Source of the DNA: an uncultured Bacteroidia bacterium
GTDB taxonomy: Bacteria > Bacteroidota > Bacteroidia > Bacteroidales > UBA932
Assembly: GCA_902790635.1 (NCBI GenBank)
Contig: CADASN010000004.1
Span: forward strand, 87,428 to 151,427
Reading direction: 5' to 3'
DNA length: 64,000 nucleotides
Below, one piece after another: positions 35,563 to 46,028 of the stretch. The notes beneath the pieces are model-generated. The model was given only the letters and a program-made list of their open reading frames with translations, did not search any database and had not been told where the DNA came from. Every line of letters begins with the position of its first letter. The stretch's first letter is position 1. Position numbers and translations under genes: made by a program.

Positions 35563-35802
35563 TCAAGGCACCGGATCATAACCCGATCCGCCCCAGGGGT
35601 GGCAGCGAAGGATGCGCTTCAGGCTGAGCCAGAAGCCTTTGAACGGTCCGTATTTGCGGAAGGCCTCGAGGGCGTACTGCGAACAGGTGGGCGTAAAGCG
35701 GCAGCTCGGCGGTTTGAGCGGCGAGATGCAGAGCTGATAGAACTTGATCAGCAGGATGAAGGGCGCGGAGAGCACCCGTTTGCAGACCTCGACGAAACTC
35801 AT
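35563..35802 (-). CDS. yidD: membrane protein insertion efficiency factor YidD
   Basis: 79 residues. A small amphipathic inner-membrane protein assisting YidC-dependent insertion. It shows the full signature [20 protein letters not shown], then [12 protein letters not shown] and [17 protein letters not shown]. The start ATG overlaps the rnpA stop as ATGA. The conserved pairing with rnpA supports both calls. Confidence 0.95.
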   Translation of the reverse strand: MSFVEVCKRVLSAPFILLIKFYQLCISPLKPPSCRFTPTCSQYALEAFRKYGPFKGFWLSLKRILRCHPWGGSGYDPVP

Positions 35803-36236
35803 AGGGACGGAGATTTGCTTTCCGGGAGACCGGCCGCATCCGCGTCGCCGGTGATGCCTGCAGGTGCTGAGGAAAGCTTCTGCGTGATGCGGTGCAGAAT
35901 CTCGGCAACTTCGGCGCGCAGGATGGCGAAGTCCGCGATCTCCGGGTGAGAATACGCGAGCATCAGGTCTACCCCGGTGGCCGCAAGCAGCTCCTTCTGC
36001 AGGCGGTAGGCTTCGCGCAGACGCCGCTTGAGGAGATTGCGCCGGACGGCGCGCTTGAAAAACTTCTTGGGCACGGACACCATCAGACGGTTGCGTCCGC
36101 TGTCCCGGCCGGATGCCCAGCAATAGCGCAGATGCGCCGTAGCGCCCCATTTCCCATCGGAAATGAGTGCGGCGACCGTCGTCTTCCCGCACAGCCTTTC
36201 CTCCTTGGGGAGGGTATGGCCTTGCGGAGCGGTCAT
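35799..36236 (-). CDS. rnpA: ribonuclease P protein component
   Basis: 145 residues starting [15 protein letters not shown]. The RNR motif [17 protein letters not shown] binds RNase P RNA, and [11 protein letters not shown] precedes it. It supports tRNA 5' maturation. The last 25 residues ([15 protein letters not shown]) are a variable tail. The start follows the hemD stop with no gap. Confidence 0.93.
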   Translation of the reverse strand: MTAPQGHTLPKEERLCGKTTVAALISDGKWGATAHLRYCWASGRDSGRNRLMVSVPKKFFKRAVRRNLLKRRLREAYRLQKELLAATGVDLMLAYSHPEIADFAILRAEVAEILHRITQKLSSAPAGITGDADAAGLPESKSPSL

Positions 36237-36968
36237 TTAGCAGGACTGGATATAGAGTTCGACCGCTTTGCTGATGGAAGTGGCCTCGGGAGTCGGGGCC
36301 TGGAGGGCGATCTGGAAACCGGCCTCCTCGAGCGAACGGACCACCGCCTTGCCGAAAGAGATGAACTTGAGGCTTTCCTGCTTGAAATCAGGGAAGTTCT
36401 CGCGCAGGGACGCGACGTCTGCCGGGTTGCACAGGACGGCGACGTCGAAGGAAGCGATATCCACGCTGCGGAGATCCTGGGAGACGGGCTTGACCAGCAC
36501 GCCGACGGTGTAATCCAGCTTGGCGGCCGCGAAGAGCGTCGTGATCTGGGTGGTGTCGGAGCCCTCCGTGGTGGTGATCAGGAACTTCTCGCCCTTGTGC
36601 TTGGCGGTGACCAGGGCGATGATGGAAGCAGGGGTGCCGGTGCCATAGAAAATCTTGCGCTTCCGGTACACGATGTGCTTCTGCAGATACATCGCCACAG
36701 CCTCCGTGGAGCAGAAGTATTTCATGGTCTCGGGGACCTTGAAACGCATCTCCTCACAGAGCTTGAAATATGCGTCGATGGCATGACGGGAAGAGAAAAC
36801 GATCGCAGTATAGTCGGGGAGATTGATGTGCTCCGCACGGAATTCCTTGGCAGAAAGCGGTTCGATGAGGAAGAAAGGGTGGAATGCGAGCTCAGCCCCG
36901 AACTTCTTCTGCAACTGCTCGTAAGGCGTCAGATTGGACGGAACATGCTGGGATATCAGGATCTTCAT
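36237..36968 (-). CDS. hemD: uroporphyrinogen-III synthase
   Basis: 243 residues with the two-domain HemD fold: [20 protein letters not shown], the [13 protein letters not shown] segment and a second domain ending [17 protein letters not shown]. It closes hydroxymethylbilane to uroporphyrinogen III in haem synthesis. The family is poorly conserved, so the call also rests on the conserved Bacteroidota order DUF4271-hemD-rnpA-yidD. Confidence 0.85.
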   Translation of the reverse strand: MKILISQHVPSNLTPYEQLQKKFGAELAFHPFFLIEPLSAKEFRAEHINLPDYTAIVFSSRHAIDAYFKLCEEMRFKVPETMKYFCSTEAVAMYLQKHIVYRKRKIFYGTGTPASIIALVTAKHKGEKFLITTTEGSDTTQITTLFAAAKLDYTVGVLVKPVSQDLRSVDIASFDVAVLCNPADVASLRENFPDFKQESLKFISFGKAVVRSLEEAGFQIALQAPTPEATSISKAVELYIQSC

Positions 36969-36983
36969 CTTGCTGCAAATTGA

Positions 36984-37691
36984 TCATAAAAACTTAACAA
37001 CTGCTACCATCAGGGCAGCCGGTATCATTTCGAGCCCGCAAAGATACAAAAATGTTGGAAATCCCATACCAAATGTACTCAAAAATTGTCCGGAGCGGAA
37101 GAGCGCAAACAGGTAAAAGACGGCCATTTCCACCCACAGGACCGTCCGGATGACGGCGTCCGGAAGATGCAGCAAACTGAGGATCCCGACACTGACGAGC
37201 ATGAGCCCCGTCAGCAGGATAAAATAGTTATACAGATTGTGCCGGAGCGTCGCGTACGCCTCGGTATTCAGCCGTCTCGGCCGCCAGATCAGGTAGAAAA
37301 GGGCACGGACCAGCAGGAAGGCCACCAGCAGGCCCAGTGTGGCCGGCGCACTCCACTGCGCCGGGATCTGTGCCCAGAAGCCGGGACGCATCAGCGCATA
37401 ACGGTCGGCCATCAGGCAGAAAGGAAGCGCGCAGGCAAGGGCCACCAGGTTGCGTGTGCGCGCCATGCCGAGGCTGTGCTCGAGCGCGGCGGCGCCGCGG
37501 GAGCGGTCGAAACTGTACAGCAGATGCGGGGCCAGCCGGAACAAGTCGGGCAGGCCCGCCAGCAGAAGCAGGACGGCCACGACGGTCAGGATCCGGTTGG
37601 TCAGCAGGTCACCCCATGCGGGAAATGCCTCCAGCCCCGGTATCGGACTGGCGGACATGTCCAGCGTGCCGCTCTTGAAGACCTCTTCCAT
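36984..37691 (-). CDS. DUF4271 membrane protein
   Basis: 235 residues with about seven membrane helices, including ILTVVAVLLLLAGLPDLFRL and YNYFILLTGLMLVSVGILSL. Position directly upstream of hemD and overall pattern fit DUF4271, a Bacteroidota-specific family of unknown function. It follows the SUI1 gene after 7 bases. Confidence 0.75.
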   Translation of the reverse strand: MEEVFKSGTLDMSASPIPGLEAFPAWGDLLTNRILTVVAVLLLLAGLPDLFRLAPHLLYSFDRSRGAAALEHSLGMARTRNLVALACALPFCLMADRYALMRPGFWAQIPAQWSAPATLGLLVAFLLVRALFYLIWRPRRLNTEAYATLRHNLYNYFILLTGLMLVSVGILSLLHLPDAVIRTVLWVEMAVFYLFALFRSGQFLSTFGMGFPTFLYLCGLEMIPAALMVAVVKFL

Positions 37692-37698
37692 CCAACGA

Positions 37699-38046
37699 CT
37701 AGTTGCCCCGTTTGGCCTGGTAACCCATCCCTGTCAGCAGGGTGACGAGTTTGTCGCGCAGGTCGCCCTGGATGGTGATCTCCCCGTCCTTTGCGGTCCC
37801 GCCTACCCCGCAGCGGGTCTTGAGGGTCTTGGCGAGTGCGGCGAGGTCGTCGGCGCGTCCGACGAAGCCTTCCACGAGCGTAACCTGCTTTCCGGCGCGC
37901 TGGCGCCGGTCGATGCGGACGATGAGGCGCTGCTTCTCCGGCGGCAGGGTGTCCGCCTCGGGAGCCGCCTGCGCGGTCTGATATTGGTAGTCGGGGTTCG
38001 TGGAATAAACGACACCCAAACGGCTTTTCCAGTCTTGTTGTGCCAT
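37699..38046 (-). CDS. SUI1/eIF1-family translation factor (YciH-like)
   Basis: 115 residues. The C-terminal SUI1 domain shows RQRAGKQVTLVEGFVGRADD, LKTRCGVGGTAKDGEITIQG and the ending GYQAKRGN. Bacterial YciH-type proteins bind the small ribosomal subunit and can act on initiation accuracy. First gene of the hemD-rnpA-yidD operon; divergent from the DUF2723 gene. Confidence 0.9.
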   Translation of the reverse strand: MAQQDWKSRLGVVYSTNPDYQYQTAQAAPEADTLPPEKQRLIVRIDRRQRAGKQVTLVEGFVGRADDLAALAKTLKTRCGVGGTAKDGEITIQGDLRDKLVTLLTGMGYQAKRGN

Positions 38047-38063
38047 CGGTGGGATAATTTTTG

Positions 38064-38071
38064 CAAAGATA
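38064..38071 (-). promoter_or_regulatory. -7 box of the SUI1-hemD-rnpA operon
   Basis: TATCTTTG on the minus strand, 18 bases before the ATG at 38046, back to back with the DUF2723 promoter. Confidence 0.6.
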
Positions 38072-38085
38072 AGGATTTTTAATTG

Positions 38086-38093
38086 TACCTTTG
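38086..38093 (+). promoter_or_regulatory. -7 box of the DUF2723 gene
   Basis: TACCTTTG, ending 7 bases before the ATG at 38100. A TTG at 38061-38063 is 22 bases upstream. Near-leaderless transcript. Confidence 0.65.
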
Positions 38094-38099
38094 TGGGTT

Positions 38100-41000
38100 A
38101 TGGACAGTAAGAAATTTACCCTGTGGAACAGAATCTGCGCAGCCCTGGCCTTCGTGGTCTCGACTGTCACCTATCTGTTGACCATCGAACCTTCCGCCTC
38201 CTTCTGGGATTGCGGCGAATTCATAGCATCTTCCTACAAACTCGAAGTCGGCCACCCGCCGGGAAACCCGGTCTTCCAGCTGTTCGCCCGCTTCTTCACG
38301 ATGTTCGGGGACAACATGCATGCGGCCATCCTCGTCAACGCGATGAGTGCCCTGTGCTCCGGCCTGACGATCCTGTTCCTGTACCTGACGGTCGTCTGGC
38401 TGGCGAAGCGCCTGGTCCGCCCCGATGCGGCGGGCGGCTATAGCACGGCGAAAGCCGTCGCCATCTTCGGCTCCGGACTTGTCGGGGCGCTGGTGTATGC
38501 CTTCTCGGACACCTTCTGGTTCTCCGCCGTCGAGGGCGAAGTCTATGCCATGTCCTCCCTGTTCACGGCCGCGGTCTTCTGGCTGATGACGCTCTGGTAT
38601 GACCGCGCCGACGAACCGCACGCCCTGCGCTGGGTGGTGCTGATCGCCTTCCTGATGGGTCTGAGCATCGGTGTGCACCTGCTCAACCTGCTGGCGATCC
38701 CGGCCATGTTCTTCATGTACTACTACCGCAAGCGCGAAGACAAGCCCTTCACCTTCTGGGAGTTGGTCAAGATCATGCTGGGAAGCATCGTGGTCCTGGG
38801 CCTGCTGGTCTTCCTGTTCGTCCCGTACCTGCCGAAGATCGCCGCCTACTGTGACCTCTTCTTCGTCAACGTGCTCGGCCTGCCGTACAACAGCGGCGCC
38901 GCCTTCTTCCTGCTCGCGCTGCTCGCCCTGCTGTTCTGGGGGCTGTTCCGCACGCTCAAGAACGAGAAAGTCTTCCTCAACACGGTACTGCTCTGCACGA
39001 CCACGATCGTGATCGGTTTCTCCGTGTTCAGCATCGATATCATCCGCTCCTGCGCCAAGACGCCGACCAACGAATACCAGCCGGACAACGCCTTCACCCT
39101 CGTCCGCTACCTTTCCCGCGAGCAGTACGGCTCCACGCCGCTCATCTACGGACAGTACTACGGTGCACCCTACGAACTGAAGACGACGACCTACTGGGCG
39201 CCGCTGGACGGCAAATACAAGAAAGTCGAAGGCCCGATCGACGCCAGCTACAAGCCTTCCGGCAAAATGCTCTTCCCGCGCATGTGGAGCACCAGCACCG
39301 ACGGAAGCTACGAGCACTTCTACGAGACCTACACGGACGGCAAGGGCCGCCGCGTCCCCGGAGCCAGCGCCCGCAAGCCGACGATGGGAGCCAACCTCTA
39401 CTATTTCTTCGACTACCAGCTGAACTGGATGTACTGGCGCTATTTCATGTGGAATTTCGTCGGGCGCCAGAACCAGATCCACGCCCCCAACCCGGGGGAT
39501 ATCTTCCACGGCAACTGGGAGAGCGGCGTCAAGTTCATCGACGACCTGCGGCTCGGCGACCAGTCCGACGCCCCGTCCACGCTCGCGGACGACAAAGGCA
39601 AGAACCACTACTTCTTCCTGCCGCTGCTGCTCGGCCTGCTGGGCCTCTTCTTCCAGTTCGACCGGGACAAGCGGGGCTGCTGGCTGACCTTCCTGATGTT
39701 CTTCATGACGGGCATCGCGATCGTCATCTACCTCAACCAGCCGCCTTACCAGGTCCGGGAGCGGGACTACGCCTACGCCGGTTCGTTCTACTTCTTCAGC
39801 GCCTGGGCCGGCCTGGCCGTCGCAGCGCTCTTCACCTGGATCGATGACGCCCGCAAGGGCCGCGGCGGCCTGTTGACCGCCGGCGTGCTGACGGGCCTGT
39901 GCCTGCTGGTGCCGGTCCAGATGGCAGCCCAGAACTGGGACGACCACGACCGCTCCAACCGCCGCACGGCCGTGGAGATGGCGCGCAACTACCTCAATTC
40001 CGTCGGCAAGGACGGCATCCTGATCACCCACGGCGACAACGATACCTTCCCGCTCTGGTACGCCCAGGAGGTGGAAAATGTCCGGACCGACGTGCGCATC
40101 TGCAACACCTCGCTGCTGGGCACCGACTGGCACATTGACCAGATGAAATGGGCGGTCAACGAATCCGCACCCCTGCCGCTGAGCGTGGGTCCCGACCAGT
40201 ATCTCTACGGCACCAACGAGTGGATCCCGATTTATGACACGCAGGAGCGCGAGATGACCATCCAGGACGTGATGGCCGTCTTCAAGCACCCCCAGATCAA
40301 GGCCCCGATGACCAGCGGGCGCAAGGTGGACTACATCCCCTCGCGCAAGATCGTCGTCCCCGTGAACCGGGAGAATGTCATCAAGTACGGCATCCTGGAC
40401 GCCAAGTATGCCGCCCAGATTCCCGACTCGATCGTGCTGACCATCTCCAAGGACAAGGAGTATCTCAGCAAGCCCGAACTCTTCATGCTGGACCTGCTGT
40501 CCGGCTACCAGTGGGACCGTCCGCTGCACCTGCTCAATATGGGCGGCGACATCAACATCGGCATCAAGGAGTATTTCGAGTATTGCGGCTATTCCTTCAA
40601 GTTCGTCCCGATCAAGAACAAGACCACCAGTACCGAGGCCGGCTTTGTCGATACCGACGAGCTCTACCACCTGCTCACGCAGGCCTACAGCTGGGATGCC
40701 GTGGCCCGGGATGACTATTTCATCGACTACCAGAACGAATACACACACCTCGGTGTGATGTCCATCCGGAGCCTGTTCGTCACCTGCGCCGACGCCTTCA
40801 TGCGCGCGGGCGAGAACGACCGGGCCCTCGAGATGGTGGACAAGTGCTGCGAGGTGATGCAGCACTACCCGCTGGAGACGGTCCCGCTCGGCTTCTCCGG
40901 CAACGACTATATGATCGTCACCCTCGTCGAGGACTACTACAAGCTCGGCCAGCCCGACAAAGCCCGGCAGCTGGCCACCCGGCTGGGCTCGGACCTGCTC

Positions 41001-41186
41001 GTCAGCGCCAAATTTTACATCGAGTTCTACGACTGGGCCCGCGACGAGTTCGAACTGGTCGGCCAGTACATCTACTTCCTCGCCGACGTGATGAAGCAGG
41101 GCGGCGACGCCGAACTGGCGAAGAAACTGACGGACGGTCTCGTGGCCCTGGTGGACCAGGCGTCCGAAACCGTGGATGCATCCTAA
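38100..41186 (+). CDS. DUF2723 membrane protein (putative O-mannosyltransferase-like)
   Basis: 1028 residues. The family hallmark is at the N-terminus: TYLLTIEPSASFWDCGEFIA followed by SSYKLEVGHPPGNP. About 12 membrane helices follow in the first 600 residues, and a large soluble C-terminal part (about 640-1028). The acidic CGEF region resembles the catalytic loop of GT-C glycosyltransferases, and some members have been linked to O-glycosylation of exported proteins in Bacteroidota. The start ATG at 38100 is preferred over a TTG at 38091 that lies in the -7 box. Confidence 0.88.
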   Translation: MDSKKFTLWNRICAALAFVVSTVTYLLTIEPSASFWDCGEFIASSYKLEVGHPPGNPVFQLFARFFTMFGDNMHAAILVNAMSALCSGLTILFLYLTVVWLAKRLVRPDAAGGYSTAKAVAIFGSGLVGALVYAFSDTFWFSAVEGEVYAMSSLFTAAVFWLMTLWYDRADEPHALRWVVLIAFLMGLSIGVHLLNLLAIPAMFFMYYYRKREDKPFTFWELVKIMLGSIVVLGLLVFLFVPYLPKIAAYCDLFFVNVLGLPYNSGAAFFLLALLALLFWGLFRTLKNEKVFLNTVLLCTTTIVIGFSVFSIDIIRSCAKTPTNEYQPDNAFTLVRYLSREQYGSTPLIYGQYYGAPYELKTTTYWAPLDGKYKKVEGPIDASYKPSGKMLFPRMWSTSTDGSYEHFYETYTDGKGRRVPGASARKPTMGANLYYFFDYQLNWMYWRYFMWNFVGRQNQIHAPNPGDIFHGNWESGVKFIDDLRLGDQSDAPSTLADDKGKNHYFFLPLLLGLLGLFFQFDRDKRGCWLTFLMFFMTGIAIVIYLNQPPYQVRERDYAYAGSFYFFSAWAGLAVAALFTWIDDARKGRGGLLTAGVLTGLCLLVPVQMAAQNWDDHDRSNRRTAVEMARNYLNSVGKDGILITHGDNDTFPLWYAQEVENVRTDVRICNTSLLGTDWHIDQMKWAVNESAPLPLSVGPDQYLYGTNEWIPIYDTQEREMTIQDVMAVFKHPQIKAPMTSGRKVDYIPSRKIVVPVNRENVIKYGILDAKYAAQIPDSIVLTISKDKEYLSKPELFMLDLLSGYQWDRPLHLLNMGGDINIGIKEYFEYCGYSFKFVPIKNKTTSTEAGFVDTDELYHLLTQAYSWDAVARDDYFIDYQNEYTHLGVMSIRSLFVTCADAFMRAGENDRALEMVDKCCEVMQHYPLETVPLGFSGNDYMIVTLVEDYYKLGQPDKARQLATRLGSDLLVSAKFYIEFYDWARDEFELVGQYIYFLADVMKQGGDAELAKKLTDGLVALVDQASETVDAS

Positions 41187-41196
41187 ACGACAAGGT

Positions 41197-42096
41197 ATGG
41201 CGGAATTCCCTTCTCCCGACTGGAAAGACTACGAACTGATCGACAGCGGCGAGGGCGAAAAGCTGGAGCGCTTCGGCAGCTACATCCTGGCCCGCCCCGA
41301 GCCCAAGGCCCTCTGGGGCAAGTCCCTGCCTGCGGCGGAATGGCGCCGGCTCGCGCACACGACCTTCACCCCCGGAGCCGGATTCGGCAAGGCCGGCAAG
41401 GAAGACAGCGGCACCTGGAACCGGCTCAAGCGCATGGACGACCAGTGGTATATCGGCTATCGCAATGCGGAAGGGCTTTCGCTCGACTTGCGCCTCGGCT
41501 TGACCTCATTCAAACACGTCGGCGTCTTCCCGGAGCAGGCCCCCAACTGGGACTGGATCTGGCGCCAGACGCGTGCGCTTGCGGCGAAAGGCCGCACCCC
41601 GCGCGTGCTCAACCTCTTCGCCTACACCGGCGCAGCCTCCCTTGCGGCGAAAGCCGCCGGGGCCGACGTGACCCATCTGGACTCCGTCCGCCAGGTAGTC
41701 ACCTGGGCCCGCGGCAACATGGAGCGCAGCGGGCTCGACGGCATCCGCTGGGTGGTCGAGGACGCGATGAAATTTGCCCGTCGCGAAGCGAAACGGGGCA
41801 ATGTCTATGACGGCATCATCCTCGATCCGCCCGCCTACGGACACGGTCCGGACGGAGAGAAATGGAAACTGGACGAGTGCCTGTTCGAGATGCTCCGGAC
41901 GGTCGGGGAGATCCTGGCCCCGCAGGACGCATTCCTGGTGCTCAATCTCTACTCCAACGGCTATTCCGCCCTCCTGGGCGAGACGGTGGTTCGCCAGGCC
42001 ATGCGCACCGGCAGCCTCGAGAGCGGGGAACTCGCCCTCGGGGACCGCTTCGGCAAGGCGCTCCCGCTGTCCATCGTCGTCCGGATGACCCGGTAG
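41197..42096 (+). CDS. class I SAM-dependent methyltransferase (RlmI/RlmK-like)
   Basis: 299 residues from MAEFPSPDWKDYELIDSGEG. The SAM-binding motif is VLNLFAYTGAASLAAKAAGA and the catalytic-type motif ILDPPAYGHG (DPPxYG), as in 23S rRNA m5C/m7G methyltransferases of the RlmI/K group. An N-terminal PUA-like part is not obvious. Exact target unknown. It starts 10 bases after the DUF2723 gene and is probably co-transcribed. Confidence 0.82.
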   Translation: MAEFPSPDWKDYELIDSGEGEKLERFGSYILARPEPKALWGKSLPAAEWRRLAHTTFTPGAGFGKAGKEDSGTWNRLKRMDDQWYIGYRNAEGLSLDLRLGLTSFKHVGVFPEQAPNWDWIWRQTRALAAKGRTPRVLNLFAYTGAASLAAKAAGADVTHLDSVRQVVTWARGNMERSGLDGIRWVVEDAMKFARREAKRGNVYDGIILDPPAYGHGPDGEKWKLDECLFEMLRTVGEILAPQDAFLVLNLYSNGYSALLGETVVRQAMRTGSLESGELALGDRFGKALPLSIVVRMTR

Positions 42097-42132
42097 TACA
42101 CCGCCTTCGGCATCCGGCGCGCCGCAAAAGCC

Positions 42133-42162
42133 TTGGGAATGACAAAAAAATGGTTATATTTG
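42133..42162 (+). promoter_or_regulatory. promoter of tkt (TTG-N19-TATATTTG)
   Basis: TTG at 42133-42135 and TATATTTG at 42155-42162 with a 19-base spacer; a leader of about 40 bases follows before the tkt ATG. Confidence 0.85.
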
Positions 42163-42205
42163 TAAGCTATGGAATTTTCCGAATTAACTAACTAATACTA
42201 CCAAT

Positions 42206-44227
42206 ATGGCAAATCCTCACAGTGTACTCAAACACGCGGCAGACAACATCCGTATCCTGGCTGCCGCTTCCGTCGAAAAGGCCAAGTCCGGACACCCGGG
42301 CGGCGCCATGGGCGGAGCCGATTTCATCAACGTCCTTTATTCCGAGTATCTCAAATACGACCCCAAGGATGCTGCCTGGGCCGGTCGTGACCGCTTCTTC
42401 CTCGATCCGGGACACATGGCTCCGATGCTCTACAGCCAGCTCTGCCTCGCCGGCAAGTTCACCCTCGAAGAGCTCGCCAACCTCCGCCAGTGGGACGCCC
42501 CTACCACCGGACACCCCGAGCTGAACGTCGAGCGCGGCATCGAGAACACCTCCGGTCCGCTCGGACAGGGACATGTCCTCGCCATCGGTGCTGCCATCGC
42601 CGCCAAGTTCCTGGCCGCCCACACCGGCAACCCGACCTTCTCCCGCGAGACCATCTACGCCTACATCTCCGACGGCGGCATCGAGGAGGAGATCAGCCAG
42701 GGCGGTGCCCGCATCGCTTCCGTGCTCGGTCTGGACAACCTCATCGTCTTCTACGACTCCAACGACATCCAGCTCTCTTCCACGACTGACGTGGTGATGA
42801 ACGAAGACACGGCTGCCAAGTACCGTGCCCTCGGCTGGGAGGTCTTCGAGATCAACGGCCATGACATCGACCAGATCCGCAAGGCCATCGAAGCTGCCCA
42901 GAAGGTCCAGGGCAAGCCTTCCATGATCATCGGCAAGTGCATTATGGGCAAGGGCGCCCTCAAGGAGGACGGCAGCTCCTACGAGAACAACTGCAAGACC
43001 CACGGCGCCCCGCTCGGCGGCGGTGCTTTCGTCAATACGGTCAAGAACCTCGGCGGCGATCCCGAGAATCCTTTCGCCATCTTCGACGACGTCAAGGAGC
43101 TCTACGCCAAGCGCGCCAAGGAACTCGAGGCCATCGCGGCAGAGCGCAAGGCCGAGGAGAAAGCCTGGGCTGACGCCAATCCCGAGAAGGCCGCCCAGCT
43201 CGCTGACTGGTTCAGCGGCAAGGCCCCGAAGATCGACTGGAGCAAGGTCGTCCAGAAGGACAACGACTCCACCCGTTCCGCTTCCGCAGCCTGCCTGTCC
43301 GTCCTCGCGGAGCAGGTGCCCAACATGATCTGCGCTTCCGCAGACCTGTCCAACTCCGACAAGACCGACGGATTCCTCAAAAAGACCACCGCCTTCAAGG
43401 CCGGTGACTTCTCCGGCGCCTTCTTCCAGGCCGGTGTCGCCGAGCTCACGATGGCCTGCTGCTGCATGGGTATGGCCCTGCACGGCGGCGTCATCCCTGC
43501 CTGCGGTACCTTCTTCGTCTTCTCCGACTACATGAAGCCGGCCGTCCGCATGGCCGCCCTGATGGAGATTCCCGTCAAGTTCATCTGGACCCACGACGCC
43601 TTCCGTGTGGGTGAGGACGGTCCTACCCATGAGCCTGTCGAGCAGGAGGCCCAGATCCGCCTGCTGGAGAAGCTCAAGAACCACCACGGCCGCAACTCCG
43701 TGCTGGTCCTGCGTCCCGCCGATGCCAAGGAGACGACCGAAGCCTGGGCGATCGCCATGGCCAACACCGCCACCCCGACGGCCCTGATCTTCTCCCGCCA
43801 GAACATCGCCAACCTCCCCGAGGGCAACGACTACAGCCAGGTCGCCAAGGGCGGTTACATCGTTGCCGGTTCCGATCCGGATCCCGATGTCATCCTCGTG
43901 GCTTCCGGCTCCGAAGTCTCCACCCTGGAGGCCGGTGCCAAGCTCCTTCGCGCCGACGGCAAAAAGGTCCGCGTGGTCAGCGTCCCGTCCGAGGGCCTCT
44001 TCCGCCAGCAGTCCAAGGAGTACCAGCAGAGCGTCCTGCCCGCAGGTGTCAAGAAGTTCGGCATGACCGCCGGCCTGCCTGTCACCCTGCAGGGTCTCGT
44101 ACCTGAGTCCGAGGGCACCATCTGGGGCCTCGAGTCCTTCGGTTTCTCCGCTCCCTACAAGGTGCTTGACCAGAAGCTGGGCTACACCGCCGAGAACGTA
44201 TACGAGCAAGTGAACAAGCTCTTCTAG
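42206..44227 (+). CDS. tkt: transketolase
   Basis: 673 residues, full length. Moves two-carbon units between pentose-phosphate sugars with thiamine diphosphate. Seen are VEKAKSGHPGGAMGGADFI, the GPLGQGHVLAIGAA block, the ThDP/Mg motif written ISDGGIEEEISQGGARIAS (SDG where GDG is usual), FYDSNDIQLS, and in the second domain WTHDAFRVGEDGPTHEPVEQ. A good promoter precedes it; lepA follows after 7 bases and may share the transcript. Confidence 0.96.
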   Translation: MANPHSVLKHAADNIRILAAASVEKAKSGHPGGAMGGADFINVLYSEYLKYDPKDAAWAGRDRFFLDPGHMAPMLYSQLCLAGKFTLEELANLRQWDAPTTGHPELNVERGIENTSGPLGQGHVLAIGAAIAAKFLAAHTGNPTFSRETIYAYISDGGIEEEISQGGARIASVLGLDNLIVFYDSNDIQLSSTTDVVMNEDTAAKYRALGWEVFEINGHDIDQIRKAIEAAQKVQGKPSMIIGKCIMGKGALKEDGSSYENNCKTHGAPLGGGAFVNTVKNLGGDPENPFAIFDDVKELYAKRAKELEAIAAERKAEEKAWADANPEKAAQLADWFSGKAPKIDWSKVVQKDNDSTRSASAACLSVLAEQVPNMICASADLSNSDKTDGFLKKTTAFKAGDFSGAFFQAGVAELTMACCCMGMALHGGVIPACGTFFVFSDYMKPAVRMAALMEIPVKFIWTHDAFRVGEDGPTHEPVEQEAQIRLLEKLKNHHGRNSVLVLRPADAKETTEAWAIAMANTATPTALIFSRQNIANLPEGNDYSQVAKGGYIVAGSDPDPDVILVASGSEVSTLEAGAKLLRADGKKVRVVSVPSEGLFRQQSKEYQQSVLPAGVKKFGMTAGLPVTLQGLVPESEGTIWGLESFGFSAPYKVLDQKLGYTAENVYEQVNKLF

Positions 44228-44234
44228 ATTTTAG

Positions 44235-46025
44235 ATGAAACACATTCGGAACTTCTGCATCATCGCGCACATCGACCACGGCAAGAGCACGCTGGCAGAC
44301 CGCCTGCTGGAGTTGACCTCGACGCTGGGGGTGCGCGATATGGAGAACCAGGTCCTGGACGACATGGACCTGGAGAAGGAGAAAGGCATCACGATCAAGA
44401 GCCACGCCATCCAGATGGTCCACCAGTATCACGGGGAGGCCTACAAGCTCAACCTCATCGATACCCCGGGCCACGTGGATTTCTCCTATGAAGTTTCGAG
44501 AAGCATTGCATCCTGCGAAGGCGCCCTCCTCGTCGTGGACGCCTCGCAGGGCGTGCAAGCACAGACCATTTCCAACCTCTACATGGCCATCGACCATGGA
44601 CTGGAGATCATCCCGGTCCTCAACAAGATCGACATGGAATCCGCCCAGGTCGAAGTCGTCACCGACGAGATCTGCGACCTGCTGGGCTGCGATCCTTCGG
44701 ATGTCTTCAAGGTGTCCGCCCGTACGGGCGAAGGCGTGGCCCCCATCCTCGATGCCATCGTAGAGAAGATCCCCGCGCCGGAGGGCGACCCCCAGGGGCC
44801 GCTCCAGGCGCTCATCTTCGACTCCGTCTTCAATTCCTTCCGCGGGGTGATCGCCTATTTCAAGATCAAGAACGGCTCCATCCGCAAAGGCGACAAGGTC
44901 AAGTTCTTCGCCACCGGGATGGACTACGAGGTCGAAGAAGTGGGTATCCTCAAGATGAAGCTCATCCCCACGGCAGAGGTCGGCTGCGGGGATGTCGGTT
45001 ACGTGATCACCGGCATCAAGAGCGCCACGGAAGTCAAGGTGGGTGACACCATCACCCATGTGGCCCGGCCTTGCTCGCAGGCCATCGCCGGCTTCGAGGA
45101 GGTCAAGCCCATGGTTTTCGCGGGCATGTACCCGGTGCAGGCCGACAAGTTCGAGGAACTGCGCGCCGTACTGGAGAAGTTCCAGCTCAACGACGCCTCC
45201 TTCGTCTATGAGCCCGAAAGCTCGCTCGCGCTGGGTTCCGGCTTCCGCTGCGGCTTCCTGGGCCTGCTGCACCTCGAGATCGTGCAGGAGCGGCTTTTCC
45301 GCGAATTCGACATGGACGTGATCACCACCGTCCCGAACGTCTCGTACAAGGTCTATACGACGCAGGGCGAGGTGGTGGACGTGCACAACCCCTCTGGGCT
45401 GCCGCCCCAGACGCTCATCGACCATATCGAGGAGCCGTACATCCGGGCGCAGATCATCTCCAAGTCGGACTTCTTCGGTCCCATCATGAAGCTTTGCCTG
45501 GACCGGCGCGGCACGCTCATCGGCCAGCACTACATCACGGCCGACCGCGTGGAGCTCACCTATGACATGCCCCTGTCCGAGATCGTCTTCGACTTCTACG
45601 ACAAGCTCAAGACCATCTCCAAGGGCTATGCCTCCTTCGACTACCACGTGACGGGATTCCGCCCGGCGCGGCTCGTCAAGCTCGACATCCTGCTGAACGG
45701 CGACCCGGCCGACGCCCTCTCCACCCTCATCCACGAGGACAATGCCTACACGTTCGGCCGCAAGATGTGCGAGAAGCTCAAGGACCTGATCCCCCGCCAG
45801 CAGTTCGACATTCCCATCCAGGCGGCCATCGGCGCCAAGATCATCGCCCGTGAGACGGTCCGGCAGGTGCGCAAGGACGTGACCGCCAAGTGCTATGGCG
45901 GCGACGTGACGCGCAAGCGCAAACTGCTCGAGAAGCAGAAGGAGGGCAAGAAGCGGATGCGCCAGATCGGTACCGTGCAGGTGCCCCAGAGCGCCTTCAT
46001 GGCCGTTCTGAAACTGGATTCCTAG
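44235..46025 (+). CDS. lepA: elongation factor 4
   Basis: 596 residues, full length. A ribosome-associated GTPase thought to act on stalled or mistranslocated ribosomes. G1 AHIDHGKST, the G2-like switch [15 protein letters not shown]3 [12 protein letters not shown]4 NKID. LepA-specific C-terminal domain ends [20 protein letters not shown]. Three bases separate it from the HprK-like gene. Confidence 0.97.
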   Translation: MKHIRNFCIIAHIDHGKSTLADRLLELTSTLGVRDMENQVLDDMDLEKEKGITIKSHAIQMVHQYHGEAYKLNLIDTPGHVDFSYEVSRSIASCEGALLVVDASQGVQAQTISNLYMAIDHGLEIIPVLNKIDMESAQVEVVTDEICDLLGCDPSDVFKVSARTGEGVAPILDAIVEKIPAPEGDPQGPLQALIFDSVFNSFRGVIAYFKIKNGSIRKGDKVKFFATGMDYEVEEVGILKMKLIPTAEVGCGDVGYVITGIKSATEVKVGDTITHVARPCSQAIAGFEEVKPMVFAGMYPVQADKFEELRAVLEKFQLNDASFVYEPESSLALGSGFRCGFLGLLHLEIVQERLFREFDMDVITTVPNVSYKVYTTQGEVVDVHNPSGLPPQTLIDHIEEPYIRAQIISKSDFFGPIMKLCLDRRGTLIGQHYITADRVELTYDMPLSEIVFDFYDKLKTISKGYASFDYHVTGFRPARLVKLDILLNGDPADALSTLIHEDNAYTFGRKMCEKLKDLIPRQQFDIPIQAAIGAKIIARETVRQVRKDVTAKCYGGDVTRKRKLLEKQKEGKKRMRQIGTVQVPQSAFMAVLKLDS

Positions 46026-46028
46026 ACT

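Noticed and set aside
35480-35581. 33-codon plus-strand frame starting MRKDLERSDRGGAG
   Set aside because: No ribosome binding site or promoter; it overlaps yidD and looks like a translated repeat sequence rather than a gene.
38079-40865. 928-codon open frame on the minus strand opposite DUF2723
   Set aside because: Mirror frame of a real gene in high-GC sequence; composition is Gly/Val/Glu/Asp/His-rich with no domain, while the plus strand has a clear family match and a promoter.
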